Origin: Aquipseudomonas alcaligenes
GTDB taxonomy: Bacteria; Pseudomonadota; Gammaproteobacteria; Pseudomonadales; Pseudomonadaceae
DNA length: 64,000 bases
Assembly: GCF_003205495.1 (NCBI RefSeq)
Contig: NZ_QJRX01000003.1
Span: forward strand, 1 to 64,000
Direction: 5' to 3'
In this document: positions 1 through 8,732 of the stretch, in pieces
Numbering within the stretch: position 1 is the first letter of the stretch
Layout: each line of letters starts with the position of its first letter
The notes under the pieces: generated by a model
The model's input: only the letters and a program-made list of their open reading frames with translations
Told to the model about the DNA's origin: nothing
Database searches by the model: none
Program-made: the position numbers and the translations under genes

Positions 1-71
1 CAGTAGTGAAACGACGCATCGCCGATGGTAGTGTGGGGTTTCCCCATGTGAGAGTAGGTCATCGTCAAGCT
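1..71 (+). rRNA. rrf: 5S ribosomal RNA, 3' part
   Basis: The first 71 bases match the 3' portion of Pseudomonas 5S rRNA as I know it, including the loop E and helix IV segment around GATGGTAGTGTGGGGTTTCC and the terminal TCATCGTCAAG that pairs with the missing 5' end. The gene enters from the left edge, so a complete rrn operon (16S-23S-5S) presumably lies upstream. A strong hairpin follows directly. Confidence 0.93.
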
Positions 72-79
72 TCTATCCC

Positions 80-121
80 CAAACCCCCATCCGCTCACGC
101 GGGTGGGGGTTTGGCCTTTCT
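80..121 (+). terminator. rRNA operon terminator
   Basis: A 14-bp stem (81-94 with 99-112, AAACCCCCATCCGC paired with its complement) closes a 4-nt TCAC loop and is followed by a T-rich stretch. It sits 10 nt behind the 5S gene, as expected for an rrn terminator. Confidence 0.88.
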
Positions 122-295
122 GGGCGAGAGAAAAATCACAGGCTCTGGTTACGCAGGCATGCGAACAACAAGTGCATGCGTTAGGCTTGCGCCTGCTGTT
201 CGCCACGTTGTCGATGAACTAGCTTGATAGCGGGCGCTGACCTTGCTGCCGTGCAAGGACGCCTCGCCCTGCTGTGAGGAATGGAGCTTTCCTGC

Positions 296-2599
296 ATGAC
301 CGAGCTGAGCACAGCCAAGACCCGCCGCACCACCAACTGGTCTGCCATCTGGATATTGCCGCTGATCGCATTGCTGATCGGCGGCTGGCTGGGCTGGAGG
401 GCTTACAGCCAGGCCGGTATCGAGATCGAGATATTCTTCCCGTCCGGCGATGGTATCCAAGTCGGCAAGACCGAGGTCATCTACAAGGGCATGTCGATCG
501 GTAAGGTCGTCGACATGGTACTGGATGACCATGCGCAAGAGCGCGGCGTCAAAGTCACGGTTGAGATGGATAAGCAGGTGGAGAAGCACCTGCGCAGCAA
601 CACGCGCTTCTGGCTGGTCAAGCCCAGCGTGACTTTGGCCGGTATCACCGGATTGGAGACCCTGGTTTCGGGCAACTACATCACCGCCAGCCCCGGCGAT
701 GGCACGCCAACCCGCAAGTTCGTCGCCCTCACGGAGCAGCCACCGCTGGCCGACACAGTGCCAGGGCTGCATCTGACCCTTAAGGCCGAGCGCCTGGGTT
801 CGCTGAATCGCGATAGTCCGGTGTTCTACAAGCAACTCCAGGTCGGGCGGGTGAAGAGTTACCGCCTCGCCGAGGATCAAAGCACGGTCGAGATCAGGGT
901 GTATATCGAGCCCGAGTTCGCCAGCCTGGTGCGTAAACACACGCGCTTCTGGAATGCCAGTGGTGTGACCATCGATGCCGGCCTGTCCGGAGTCAAGTTG
1001 CGTACCGAGTCGCTGGCCAGCATAGTCGCCGGCGGCATCGCCTTCGCCACTCCGGAGCACCGCAAGGATAGCCCTGCCACCGACCCGAGTATTCCTTTCC
1101 GTCTTTACGAGGACTTCGATGCCGCTCAGGCCGGCATCAAGGTCGCGCTGAAGCTGCAGGACTTCGAAGGCGTCGAGCCTGGGCGCACCCCGGTGATGTA
1201 CAAAGGCATTCAGGTCGGCTCCCTGAAGACCATCAAGATCAACGAGGATCTGTCCAGCGCCTCGGTCGACCTGATGCTCGATCCGCGTACCGAGGACTAC
1301 CTGACCGAGGGCGCCGAGTTCTGGATGGTCAAGCCATCCATTTCCCTGGCCGGGATCACCGGCCTGGAGGCGCTGGTCAAGGGTAACTACATCGCCATCA
1401 AACCGGGTGAGAAGGGCAAGCCGCCGCTACGTGAGTTCGTCTCTCGGGCCAAGGCGCCACCGCTGGACATCGATGCTCCTGGCCTGCACCTGGTGCTGTT
1501 CGCCGATACCCTGGGCTCGCTGGAGGTCGGTAGCCCCATCCTCTATCGCCAGGTCAAGGTCGGCACCATCCAGAGTTTTCAGTTTTCCCGTGATCGCAAG
1601 CGCGTAGTTCTTGGTGCCCATATCGAGCCGGAGTACGCCAGCCTGGTAAACAGCTCCACACGCTTCTGGAACGCCAGCGGTATCACGCTGAAGGGTGGGA
1701 TCTCCTCTGGTATCGAGGTCAAGAGTGAGTCGTTGCAGACCCTGCTGGCAGGTGGGGTGACTTTCGAGACGCCGGATCTACAGGCGCCGGTCAATCGCAA
1801 GATTCAGCGCTTCACTCTGCACGACAGCCGCGAGATGGCCATGCAGGAAGGCGTTGCCATCCAGATCAAGGTGCCGAGCGGCGATGGTATCAGCCCGGGA
1901 ACGGCGATCCGTTTCAAGGGCATCGATGTCGGCAAGGTGGAAAGCGTCGAGCTGACCGATGACCTGCAGGCCGTCCTGCTCAATGCGCGTATCACCAAGG
2001 CCAGCGGCCGTATCGCAACGGTCGGGACCGAGTTCTGGGTGGTCAAACCCGAACTGGGACTGGTGCGCACTGCCAATCTCGAGACCCTGGTCAGTGGCCA
2101 GTATCTGGAGGCATTGCCGGCGTCCAAGGCCGGCAAGCCGCAGCACTATTTTGAGATTCGCCCGCAGGCGCCGGTTGCCGAGGTGCGCGAAGAAGGGTTG
2201 CGGATCACCCTCAGCACGGCGCGGCGCGGCTCGATCAAGCCTGGAGTGGTGGTCAGCTATCGCGAGGTGCCGGTGGGCAAGGTCAGCCACTTCGAACTGG
2301 GGCCAACCTCCGATCGGGTTCTGATCCATGTGCTGATCGAGCCGCGCTATGCACCTCTGGTGCGCAGCGGCAGCCGCTTCTGGAACGCCAGCGGTATCGG
2401 TGTCGACGCCGGCTTGTTCAAGGGGCTCAAAGTGCGCACCGAATCCCTGGAGGCACTGCTCGAGGGCGGGATCGCCTTCGCCACGCCGGACAACGCCGTG
2501 ATGGGCGGTCCGGCGCAGCCCGGCCAGACTTTCGCCCTCAATGACGAGGTCAACGAGGAATGGCTGAAGTGGGCGCCGAAGATAGTACTGGAGCAGTAG
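296..2599 (+). CDS. MCE-domain envelope lipid-transport protein, LetB/PqiB type, six MCE domains
   Basis: This is an inner-membrane-anchored periplasmic protein of the MCE (MlaD/PqiB/LetB) family; family members form stacked hexameric rings that carry lipids between the membranes. One N-terminal transmembrane helix (about residues 17-36) is followed by six MCE repeats of about 100 residues each, starting near 42, 155, 275, 395, 510 and 630. Recognisable repeat features are YKGxxVG and (T/S)RFWNASG or EFWxVKP. E. coli PqiB has three MCE domains and LetB seven, so six makes this LetB-like. I chose ATG 296 because GGAG lies 9 nt upstream; the in-frame ATG at 281 would have its ribosome site abutting the codon. 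No PqiA/LetA partner precedes it, since the rRNA operon is directly upstream, and no PqiC follows. Confidence 0.88.
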   Translation: MTELSTAKTRRTTNWSAIWILPLIALLIGGWLGWRAYSQAGIEIEIFFPSGDGIQVGKTEVIYKGMSIGKVVDMVLDDHAQERGVKVTVEMDKQVEKHLRSNTRFWLVKPSVTLAGITGLETLVSGNYITASPGDGTPTRKFVALTEQPPLADTVPGLHLTLKAERLGSLNRDSPVFYKQLQVGRVKSYRLAEDQSTVEIRVYIEPEFASLVRKHTRFWNASGVTIDAGLSGVKLRTESLASIVAGGIAFATPEHRKDSPATDPSIPFRLYEDFDAAQAGIKVALKLQDFEGVEPGRTPVMYKGIQVGSLKTIKINEDLSSASVDLMLDPRTEDYLTEGAEFWMVKPSISLAGITGLEALVKGNYIAIKPGEKGKPPLREFVSRAKAPPLDIDAPGLHLVLFADTLGSLEVGSPILYRQVKVGTIQSFQFSRDRKRVVLGAHIEPEYASLVNSSTRFWNASGITLKGGISSGIEVKSESLQTLLAGGVTFETPDLQAPVNRKIQRFTLHDSREMAMQEGVAIQIKVPSGDGISPGTAIRFKGIDVGKVESVELTDDLQAVLLNARITKASGRIATVGTEFWVVKPELGLVRTANLETLVSGQYLEALPASKAGKPQHYFEIRPQAPVAEVREEGLRITLSTARRGSIKPGVVVSYREVPVGKVSHFELGPTSDRVLIHVLIEPRYAPLVRSGSRFWNASGIGVDAGLFKGLKVRTESLEALLEGGIAFATPDNAVMGGPAQPGQTFALNDEVNEEWLKWAPKIVLEQ

Positions 2600-2676
2600 A
2601 GTGATTCAGCTTGGGTTAAGTCGGCTTGGCTATCGTGGCTCCCGTCGAAACCAATCACTCCCGACGGAGAATCAAG

Positions 2677-2985
2677 ATGAATAAGCTGACCGCCCTTTTC
2701 GCCATCACCACTCTCGCCGCCACTGCCGGCATCGCCCAGGCCCGTGACCTCGGTCCGGACGAAGCCCTCAAGCTGCGCGACGCCGGCACCATTCAGAGCT
2801 TCGACAAGCTCAACGCCGCTGCCCTGGCCAAGCACCCCGGCGGCCAGGTCAGCGAGACCGAGCTGGAAGAAGAGTACGGCCGCTACATCTACCAGGTAGA
2901 AGTACGCGACACCCAAGGCGTGAAGTGGGATCTGGAGCTGGACGCCAGCAATGGCCAGGTGCTGCAGGATCACCAGGACGATTGA
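2677..2985 (+). CDS. PepSY-domain periplasmic protein
   Basis: This is a 102-residue exported protein. A signal peptide (about residues 1-21, cleavage after AQA) precedes a single PepSY-like domain whose end shows the family pattern of strands EEEYGRYIYQVEV, W-D-L-E-L-D and D-A-S-N-G-Q-V. PepSY domains are thought to inhibit or chaperone peptidases or to act in signalling; the partner here is unknown. The start at 2677 is preceded by GGAGA, and the longer frame from 2626 only adds sequence upstream of the signal peptide. The gene converges on mksB and shares its terminator. Confidence 0.82.
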   Translation: MNKLTALFAITTLAATAGIAQARDLGPDEALKLRDAGTIQSFDKLNAAALAKHPGGQVSETELEEEYGRYIYQVEVRDTQGVKWDLELDASNGQVLQDHQDD

Positions 2986-2995
2986 TCCCATCCCC

Positions 2996-3032
2996 AAGAA
3001 AAAGGGCCGCATCAGCGGCCCTTTTCGTTTGC
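2996..3032. terminator. bidirectional terminator between the PepSY gene and mksB
   Basis: A 10-bp perfect stem AAAGGGCCGC (3001-3010) / GCGGCCCTTT (3015-3024) closes an ATCA loop, with T-rich flanks on both strands. It lies between convergent genes whose stops are only 56 nt apart. Confidence 0.88.
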
Positions 3033-3041
3033 GCGAAGGAA

Positions 3042-5864
3042 TCAGGCCAGCTCGGCCTGCTGCTCCTCGGTGACCTTGGTAGTCTCGCGACGCCTGATGA
3101 ACTTCCAGTCCGCCTCGTCGATGTAGATGCCGTTCGGCCCGCTGCCGCCTTCCAGGTCGATGGCCACGTGGGCCGAGACCTGCGGTTTCACCGAGGCCAG
3201 GATCGGCACGAAGCCGAGCTGCAGGCTGGTCTCGATCAGCGCCTGCTGGTTGCGCTCGTCGATGTCCGCCGCCTCGTCGAGGTAGTAGGGCAGGCGCACC
3301 TTGCCGGCCTGCTCGCGGTCCATCAGGTGCAGCAGCAGGTACATGTTGGTCAGCGCCTTGATGGTCATGGTGGTGCCGTTGGAGGCGGCACCATCGATGT
3401 CGGTGTGCATCACCGGCTGACCGCCGACCTTGGTGATCTCGAAGGCCAGCTCGAACAGGTCCTTGAGGCCCAGCTGGTTGCCGTTGGCCGCCACCAGGCG
3501 CGACAGGTAGTCCTTGGCCTCTTCGTTCTTCGCATCCTGCTCGGCGCTCTGGCTCAGGTCGAACACCGACAGGGTCTCGCCTTCCTCGTACTGGCCGGCG
3601 CTGTGGATGATCTGGTCGATGTGCTTGAGCGCGTCGCGGTTGGGTGCCAGGACGATGCGGAAGCTCTCCAGGTTGGAGACCTGACGCTTGTTGATCTCGC
3701 GGTTGAACAGCGCCAGCTGGTGTTCCAGGTTGTCGTAGTCGCTGCGGATGTTGCGCAGGGTCCGGGCGATATCGGTGACCGCGGCTCGACGGGCCTTGGC
3801 CAGGGTCAGCGCCTCGTCCTGGCGGTGCGCATAGGCGTTGACCAGCAGCTGCAGGCGGCGCTCCGGGTCATCCTCGCTGTCGAACTTGGCCACGCCCTTG
3901 AGGCGTACCTGCGCATACAGCGCGTCGATCTGGCCGTCGATGCGCTGCAGCGCCTGCCAGCTGTCCTGGTAGTCGTTGAGCAGCGGCAGCAGGTTGTCCA
4001 GGCTGTCGTCGACCGGCTCCATGAACGGCGTGCCGAAGGGCAGGTCAGCTGGCAGCAGCTGGCGACGGCGCAGGGCGTCTTCCAGGGTGCGTTCCTTGGC
4101 TTCCAGATCGGCCAGTTGGCGGCCGACCAGCTGCAGCTTGGCGGACAGCTGCTGCACGCGCTCGGTGAAGGCGTCCGATGCGCGCTTGAGTTCGTCCTGG
4201 GCGGCTTCGGCCTCGGCCAACTGCTCCAGCTTGGCCGGCTCCTCGGCGGCCAGGGTCTGGCTCTTGCGGAAGTCCTCCAGCGCTTTCTGGGCATCGAGCA
4301 CGGCCTGGTACAGCTGCTCGGCCTGGGCCTTGCTGGCGGCGCGGTCGTTGGCCACCGCCTGCTGGGTCTTCAGTTGCTTCAGCTCGCGCTCCAGGCGGTC
4401 CTTCTGGTCGCGCAGGGCGGCGCGATCGGCCAGCGCCTGCAGGGCGGGCGGTTCGATGTGCGAGAGGTCGATGGACAGGCCCGGCACGGCGAAGGTGTCG
4501 CCCTTGAAGCGGTCCAGCACGGCCTCGACGGCCTTGACCCAGTCGTCGCCCTCGGCCTGGATGCCTTTCTCGCCCAGCGGCAGGCTGAACAGCTGGCCGT
4601 TGAACAGACGCATCAGGCGGTCGACGTCGGCCTGGCTGAACTCCTCGCGCAGTCGCGAGTAGCTGTTGTTGTCGGCATGGTCGAGCTGCTGCTTGACCGA
4701 CTTCAGGCGCTTCTCCAGGTCGCGCAGGCGCTCGTCCAGGTCCTCGGCGGAGAACTGGCGCGATTGCGCCAGGGCGCCGGCCAGCTCGTCGTGGGCATCC
4801 TTGGCGGCGAGCAGCTGCTCCTCCAGCACCTTGGCGTCGGTGACGAGGGCGAAGCGGTTCTTCAGCACCGACAGCTCGCCGAGCCAGCGCTGGATCTCGC
4901 TGATTTCGCGCTCCAGGCGCATCAGCTCGGCGGTACCGCCGCGCTGCTCGTTCTGCAGGCCGTCCTGCTCGCGCTTGTAGTGCTCGGCCTGGATCACCAG
5001 CTCTTCCTTGCGCGCGCCGGAGTAGTCCTGCCAGGCGCCGAGCAGGTTATCCAGCAGCGGCGAGAGGCGGTGCAGCTTGCCGCGCAGCACTTCGCGCTGA
5101 GCCACGCCTCCAGACAGTGCCTCGACCAGCGGGCCGGCGGCGACCAGGGCCTGGTAGTCCTGCTCCATGCGCCGCACGTCGCGGAAGGCTTCCTCGGTCG
5201 CGGCGATATAGTCGACGCTGCCCGAGCGCAGGCTGTGCTCGAAGGCGTCGAGGAACAGCTGCTTGAGCTTGGCCGCGGTGATCTCGCGCATATGCAGCAG
5301 GTTGATGAACAGGGCGCGGAAGGTCTTCAGGCTCTGCTCGCTGGTGGAGCGCAGCGGGATCAGGGTCAGGTCCAGCGGGATGCTGGTGTGGCCGCCGACC
5401 AGCAGGCGGCGCAGTTCCTCGGGCTTCAGTTCATAGGGCGTGATGCCGGCCTGGCCGAGGTTCTTGAACAGCTCGCGCTGGCGCAGGCAGACGCCGTCCT
5501 GCTGGTAGTGCTCCAGGTGCAGCTCGCCCTGGTAGGCAAAGAATTGGTGGCCAAAGCCGCCGCCCGGGCCGCGGCCGGCTACGCCGATCACGTGCGGGCC
5601 GTGGGGCAGGGCGACCTCGACCAGGATGTAGCTGGTGTCGCTGGCGAAGTAGAACTTGCGCGAGGCCTCCAGGCTGTACTTGCCGAAGCTCATGTCGGAC
5701 ATGCGCGCGAGGATGGGGAACTGCAGCGCGTTGATCGACGCCGACTTGCCCAGGTTGTTGGCGCCGTAGACCGACAGCGGGTTCTCCAGCGGGAAGATGC
5801 CGAGGCTGTAGCCGGCGGTGTTCAGCAGGGCGAAGCGGCGGATGCCGTAGCGTTCCTGGCTCAT
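3042..5864 (-). CDS. mksB: MksB, SMC-like ATPase of the alternative condensin MksBEF
   Basis: This is the motor subunit of the MukBEF-like Mks condensin, which compacts and helps segregate chromosomes. The 940-residue protein has a Walker A loop GANNLGKS at residues 34-41, a long Leu/Glu/Gln-rich coiled-coil middle (about 280-690) broken by a hinge region, and a C-terminal head with NGTTMTIKAL (signature region) and Walker B YYLDEAADID. ATG 5862-5864 overlaps the mksE stop (ATGA), so translation is probably coupled. It is the last gene of mksF-mksE-mksB. No mksG TOPRIM nuclease follows, which argues for the chromosome-maintenance form rather than a four-gene plasmid-defence (Wadjet-like) form. 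Confidence 0.93.
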   Translation of the reverse strand: MSQERYGIRRFALLNTAGYSLGIFPLENPLSVYGANNLGKSASINALQFPILARMSDMSFGKYSLEASRKFYFASDTSYILVEVALPHGPHVIGVAGRGPGGGFGHQFFAYQGELHLEHYQQDGVCLRQRELFKNLGQAGITPYELKPEELRRLLVGGHTSIPLDLTLIPLRSTSEQSLKTFRALFINLLHMREITAAKLKQLFLDAFEHSLRSGSVDYIAATEEAFRDVRRMEQDYQALVAAGPLVEALSGGVAQREVLRGKLHRLSPLLDNLLGAWQDYSGARKEELVIQAEHYKREQDGLQNEQRGGTAELMRLEREISEIQRWLGELSVLKNRFALVTDAKVLEEQLLAAKDAHDELAGALAQSRQFSAEDLDERLRDLEKRLKSVKQQLDHADNNSYSRLREEFSQADVDRLMRLFNGQLFSLPLGEKGIQAEGDDWVKAVEAVLDRFKGDTFAVPGLSIDLSHIEPPALQALADRAALRDQKDRLERELKQLKTQQAVANDRAASKAQAEQLYQAVLDAQKALEDFRKSQTLAAEEPAKLEQLAEAEAAQDELKRASDAFTERVQQLSAKLQLVGRQLADLEAKERTLEDALRRRQLLPADLPFGTPFMEPVDDSLDNLLPLLNDYQDSWQALQRIDGQIDALYAQVRLKGVAKFDSEDDPERRLQLLVNAYAHRQDEALTLAKARRAAVTDIARTLRNIRSDYDNLEHQLALFNREINKRQVSNLESFRIVLAPNRDALKHIDQIIHSAGQYEEGETLSVFDLSQSAEQDAKNEEAKDYLSRLVAANGNQLGLKDLFELAFEITKVGGQPVMHTDIDGAASNGTTMTIKALTNMYLLLHLMDREQAGKVRLPYYLDEAADIDERNQQALIETSLQLGFVPILASVKPQVSAHVAIDLEGGSGPNGIYIDEADWKFIRRRETTKVTEEQQAELA

Positions 5865-6562
5865 GCGTCGATCTCCTGGGCGTCACGTTCCTCGGCCATG
5901 GCGCGGGCCAGGGCCTCTTCCTCGGATTCTTCGGCGGTCTCGGGTAGCGGCTCGATGCGCACGATGTCTTCTTCGGCGTCGTCGACCACCAGCTCCGGCG
6001 TCGGCAGCGGCAGGTTGCTGTGCAGGCTGGCGGCCAGGTCGCGGTCCTGCTGCACCGACAGGCACACATCGAGGAATCGGTGCATCGGTGCGAGGAAGCG
6101 GTACACGCCGTTGTCCTCGCTGGCGAAGCCGAGCTGGGCCAGGCGGCGCATGACCTTCTCTTCCAGCTCCTCCTGGGTGGTGACCTCGGCCTGCAGGAAC
6201 AGGTCCTTGTACTTTTCCAGCAGCGGTGGCAGCTCGTCACGACCAAGGCTGCCGCCGTCGAGCACGGCCAGCGGGTCGCGGCCCTGGTCGGCCAGGTGCT
6301 CGACCAGGATGAAGGTGAACAGCGCCAGGCGCTGGGCGGTCTTGTTGACCTGCGCGCCCATCTGCTCGGGAACGAAGTAGTAGAAGCCGCGGCTGTCGCA
6401 CACCAGCTCGTAGCCGAGTGACTTGAACAGCGCGCGGTAGGCGTCCTGCTGGTTGGACAGCTGGGTGTACAGCTCGGGGGCGGCACGGCTGATGTGGTAG
6501 CCCTTGAACAGCTCGCGGAAGATCGGCGCGAGCTGGGTGAGTTCTTTCAGATCGATATTCAT
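5861..6562 (-). CDS. mksE: MksE, condensin accessory subunit
   Basis: This 233-residue protein lies between mksF and mksB, overlapping both by 4 nt (ATGA). In the Mks/Muk families the E subunit is a winged-helix KITE dimer that binds the kleisin F subunit and DNA. The predicted chain is helical at the N-terminus (LKELTQLAPIFRELFKGYHI) and very acidic at the C-terminus (many E residues from about 190 on). Family assignment rests mainly on this synteny plus length. Confidence 0.9.
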   Translation of the reverse strand: MNIDLKELTQLAPIFRELFKGYHISRAAPELYTQLSNQQDAYRALFKSLGYELVCDSRGFYYFVPEQMGAQVNKTAQRLALFTFILVEHLADQGRDPLAVLDGGSLGRDELPPLLEKYKDLFLQAEVTTQEELEEKVMRRLAQLGFASEDNGVYRFLAPMHRFLDVCLSVQQDRDLAASLHSNLPLPTPELVVDDAEEDIVRIEPLPETAEESEEEALARAMAEERDAQEIDA

Positions 6563-7806
6563 GCGGAGGTCCCGGCCGGCTTGATCAGGGCATAGGAGCT
6601 CAGGCTGACCTGATGCTCGCGGGTGAGGTAGTCGCGGCGCTCGAGGCGTTCGCGCTGGAAGCGGCCGTCACGCGACAGCCGCGAGAACCAGTAGAGGAGT
6701 TCGTCGGTGGCGCCTTCCGGCTCCTGCTCCAGCAGCCAGACCATCAGGTCCGGCAGCGGCAGGGCCTGCTCGCAGCGCTCGATCATCTCGCGCGCGGTGC
6801 GTGGCGCCTTGGGCGGTACACCCTTGCGCGAGCCGCTGGCGCGCGGGAACTGGTTAGGCTTGGGCTGGAAGCGGGCCAGGGCGTAGACGTAGCTCTCGAC
6901 CTGGCTGGCGGTGCCGAGGAAGGTGCTCTGCGGCCGGGTGAACAGCGGCATCGAGGCCTGCGGCAGGGCGTCCAGGCCCTTCTTGCGGATCACCGACAGG
7001 GCCAGCGCGGCTCCGCGGGTCACGGCGTTGTGCCGGCGTGCTTCCTCGCGCAGCGGTAGCAGCAACTCGCGGGCCTTGCGCAGGGTCAGCTGGGCGACGG
7101 TCTGCATCTCCAGGATGCGTGCGTGGGTGCGCAGCAGCAGGTCGTCGTCGACCAGTTGGCCGAGGCGCTGCTGTTCGCCGAGCAGGCGCAGCAGCACCTG
7201 CTCGACGCGGCGCACGCCTTGTTCGAAGGCGCCGTCGGCGGAGACCAGCTGGATCATCGGCTCGACGTATTCGTCCCAGGTCGCCAGCACCTCGGCGTAG
7301 CGCTGGCGCAGCGGAATCTGCCGGTCAGAGGTCTTGGCCCGCTCGGCCACGCCGACCAGGGCCTGCTCGTCGTTGGCCAGCTTCTTCAGTACGTCGCGCA
7401 CGCGCATGTCGAGCAGGCGCAGCTGGCGCGCCAGGTCGTTGCCGTCGCGCACTTCGAAGGCGTCCTGGATATAGCCGGCCAGACGCTCCAGGTGGCGCAG
7501 GTAGGCCTCGATCTCCAGGCACAGGCCAAGGCGGTGCTCACGCCGCAGGTAGGCGAGGAAGTCGTGGATCTGTGCGTTCAGCTCGAAGCGGTTGGGGCTC
7601 TTGGCCACCGGCACCAGGATGTCCAGGCGGATCCACTGGTCGAGCAGGGCGGTGATGTCGGCGGGGCTGCCCTCGGGCAGCTGCGTGCCGAGCTGGTTGC
7701 GCAGCTCCACCAGGCTCAGGGTGCCGGTGTCGAAGCGCTCGCACAGCGGTTCGAGCAGCGTCCAGTGCTCGGCGAGGGCGCGCAACACGCGCTTGGGGTC
7801 GATCAT
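6559..7806 (-). CDS. mksF: MksF, kleisin-like condensin subunit
   Basis: This 415-residue protein is the first gene of the mks operon. F subunits are kleisins that bridge the two MksB heads. The sequence is helix-rich, with an N-terminal winged-helix-like segment (about 1-90) and a long helical middle. A candidate promoter lies just upstream on the minus strand, where TACAAT (complement of 7837-7842) could be a -10 box; the -35 is poor. Expression is divergent from holD at 7944. Confidence 0.9.
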   Translation of the reverse strand: MIDPKRVLRALAEHWTLLEPLCERFDTGTLSLVELRNQLGTQLPEGSPADITALLDQWIRLDILVPVAKSPNRFELNAQIHDFLAYLRREHRLGLCLEIEAYLRHLERLAGYIQDAFEVRDGNDLARQLRLLDMRVRDVLKKLANDEQALVGVAERAKTSDRQIPLRQRYAEVLATWDEYVEPMIQLVSADGAFEQGVRRVEQVLLRLLGEQQRLGQLVDDDLLLRTHARILEMQTVAQLTLRKARELLLPLREEARRHNAVTRGAALALSVIRKKGLDALPQASMPLFTRPQSTFLGTASQVESYVYALARFQPKPNQFPRASGSRKGVPPKAPRTAREMIERCEQALPLPDLMVWLLEQEPEGATDELLYWFSRLSRDGRFQRERLERRDYLTREHQVSLSSYALIKPAGTSA

Positions 7807-7943
7807 GGGCGGGGTCGGTCCGTCGCAAAAGCCCGGATTGTACTGGAAAGGGCCTATGCATGACCGTCACTCCATCGGCCTTTTCCCGGGGGCCGATTCA
7901 GTCCACAATTCGCGCCTGATTCCGTCCGTCCTGGAAGCCACTC

Positions 7944-8732
7944 TTGATCGAAGAAGTCCGCCGCCGCGCCTATCTGACCGCCATGCAGGTGGCCAGCTGG
8001 TTGCCGCGCGTGGATCTGCCGTTCGCCGCGCCCTCGCGTGCAGAGTTGCTGCAGCCGTTACCCGAGCCGGAAGTCGCGCCGGTTGTGCCCGTCGCCGCGC
8101 CGGTGGTCGAGGGCAAGGCTGCGGCGGAGCCGTCGCGCCCGGTCATCGAAGTGCCGCGCCCGTCGGCCGCTTCCAAGGTGTTTGCCAAGCCGGAGGCCAA
8201 GGTTGAGCCGGAGCAAGCGCCGGTGGCCGAGGCCAAGCCGGTGCTGCCGCCGCCGCGCTTCGCCCTGCAGCTGCTGCGCGCTGGTGATTGCGCGTTGCTG
8301 GTCGAGTTGGCCACCGGCGAACCGTTCCAGAGCCGCGACCCCTCCTACCTGCTGCTCAAGGACCTGTTGCGTGCCGCCGGCCTGCCGGATGCCCCGCAGC
8401 AGGTCGGCGATGGCTCGCCGATTCGCTGGCCGTTGCTCACCCGCGGCAACCTCGACCAGGGTCCGGACGCCGCCCGCGACTACGTGCAGGGCGTGCTGGC
8501 CGGTCAGCTGGAGGCCGAGCCCTGCCGCTGTCTGTGGCTGATCGGCCTGCCCGCCGTGCGCTTCGCCGGGGAGGCGGATGCCGAGGCCTACAACCGCGAG
8601 CTGCAGGTCGAAGGTCTGGGCGCTGCCTGGGCGCTGCCGAGCCTGGAACTGCTGATGGACGAGCCCGAGCGCAAGGTCGAGGTCTGGCGTGCCATGCGCC
8701 GCATCATGCCGCGCTGGAAGCAGCCGTCGTGA
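7944..8732 (+). CDS. holD: HolD, DNA polymerase III psi subunit (probable)
   Basis: Psi links the clamp loader to chi and SSB. The assignment rests on its position directly before rimI, as in E. coli holD-rimI, on my recollection that the pseudomonad psi was identified at this locus, and on an N-terminus (RRRAYLTAMQVASWLPR) resembling the clamp-loader-binding helix of E. coli psi. Residues 35-95 form a Pro/Ala/Val/Glu-rich linker, absent from the short E. coli protein, before a globular C-terminal half (about 100-262). TTG at 7944 is the only start that keeps the whole N-terminal helix and has a GGAAG site 8 nt upstream; ATG 7983 would remove 13 residues. Confidence 0.7.
   Translation: MIEEVRRRAYLTAMQVASWLPRVDLPFAAPSRAELLQPLPEPEVAPVVPVAAPVVEGKAAAEPSRPVIEVPRPSAASKVFAKPEAKVEPEQAPVAEAKPVLPPPRFALQLLRAGDCALLVELATGEPFQSRDPSYLLLKDLLRAAGLPDAPQQVGDGSPIRWPLLTRGNLDQGPDAARDYVQGVLAGQLEAEPCRCLWLIGLPAVRFAGEADAEAYNRELQVEGLGAAWALPSLELLMDEPERKVEVWRAMRRIMPRWKQPS

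Noticed and set aside
231..299. Possible C-terminal remnant of a PqiA/LetA gene
   Set aside because: An in-frame TAG lies at 228 and the 22 codons show no recognisable PqiA motif, so it is noted only as a possibility under the MCE finding.
2925..6380. Very long plus-strand reading frame opposite mksB and mksE
   Set aside because: It is antisense to well-supported condensin genes, has low-complexity Leu/Gln/Ala/Val composition, and arises from GC-rich codon bias. The same applies to long shadow frames opposite yejK (26521-29205) and the acyl-CoA dehydrogenase gene (44209-47133).
3042..7806. Wadjet-type plasmid defence system
   Set aside because: The condensin genes are present, but the TOPRIM nuclease subunit (JetD/MksG) is not, and a strong terminator follows mksB.
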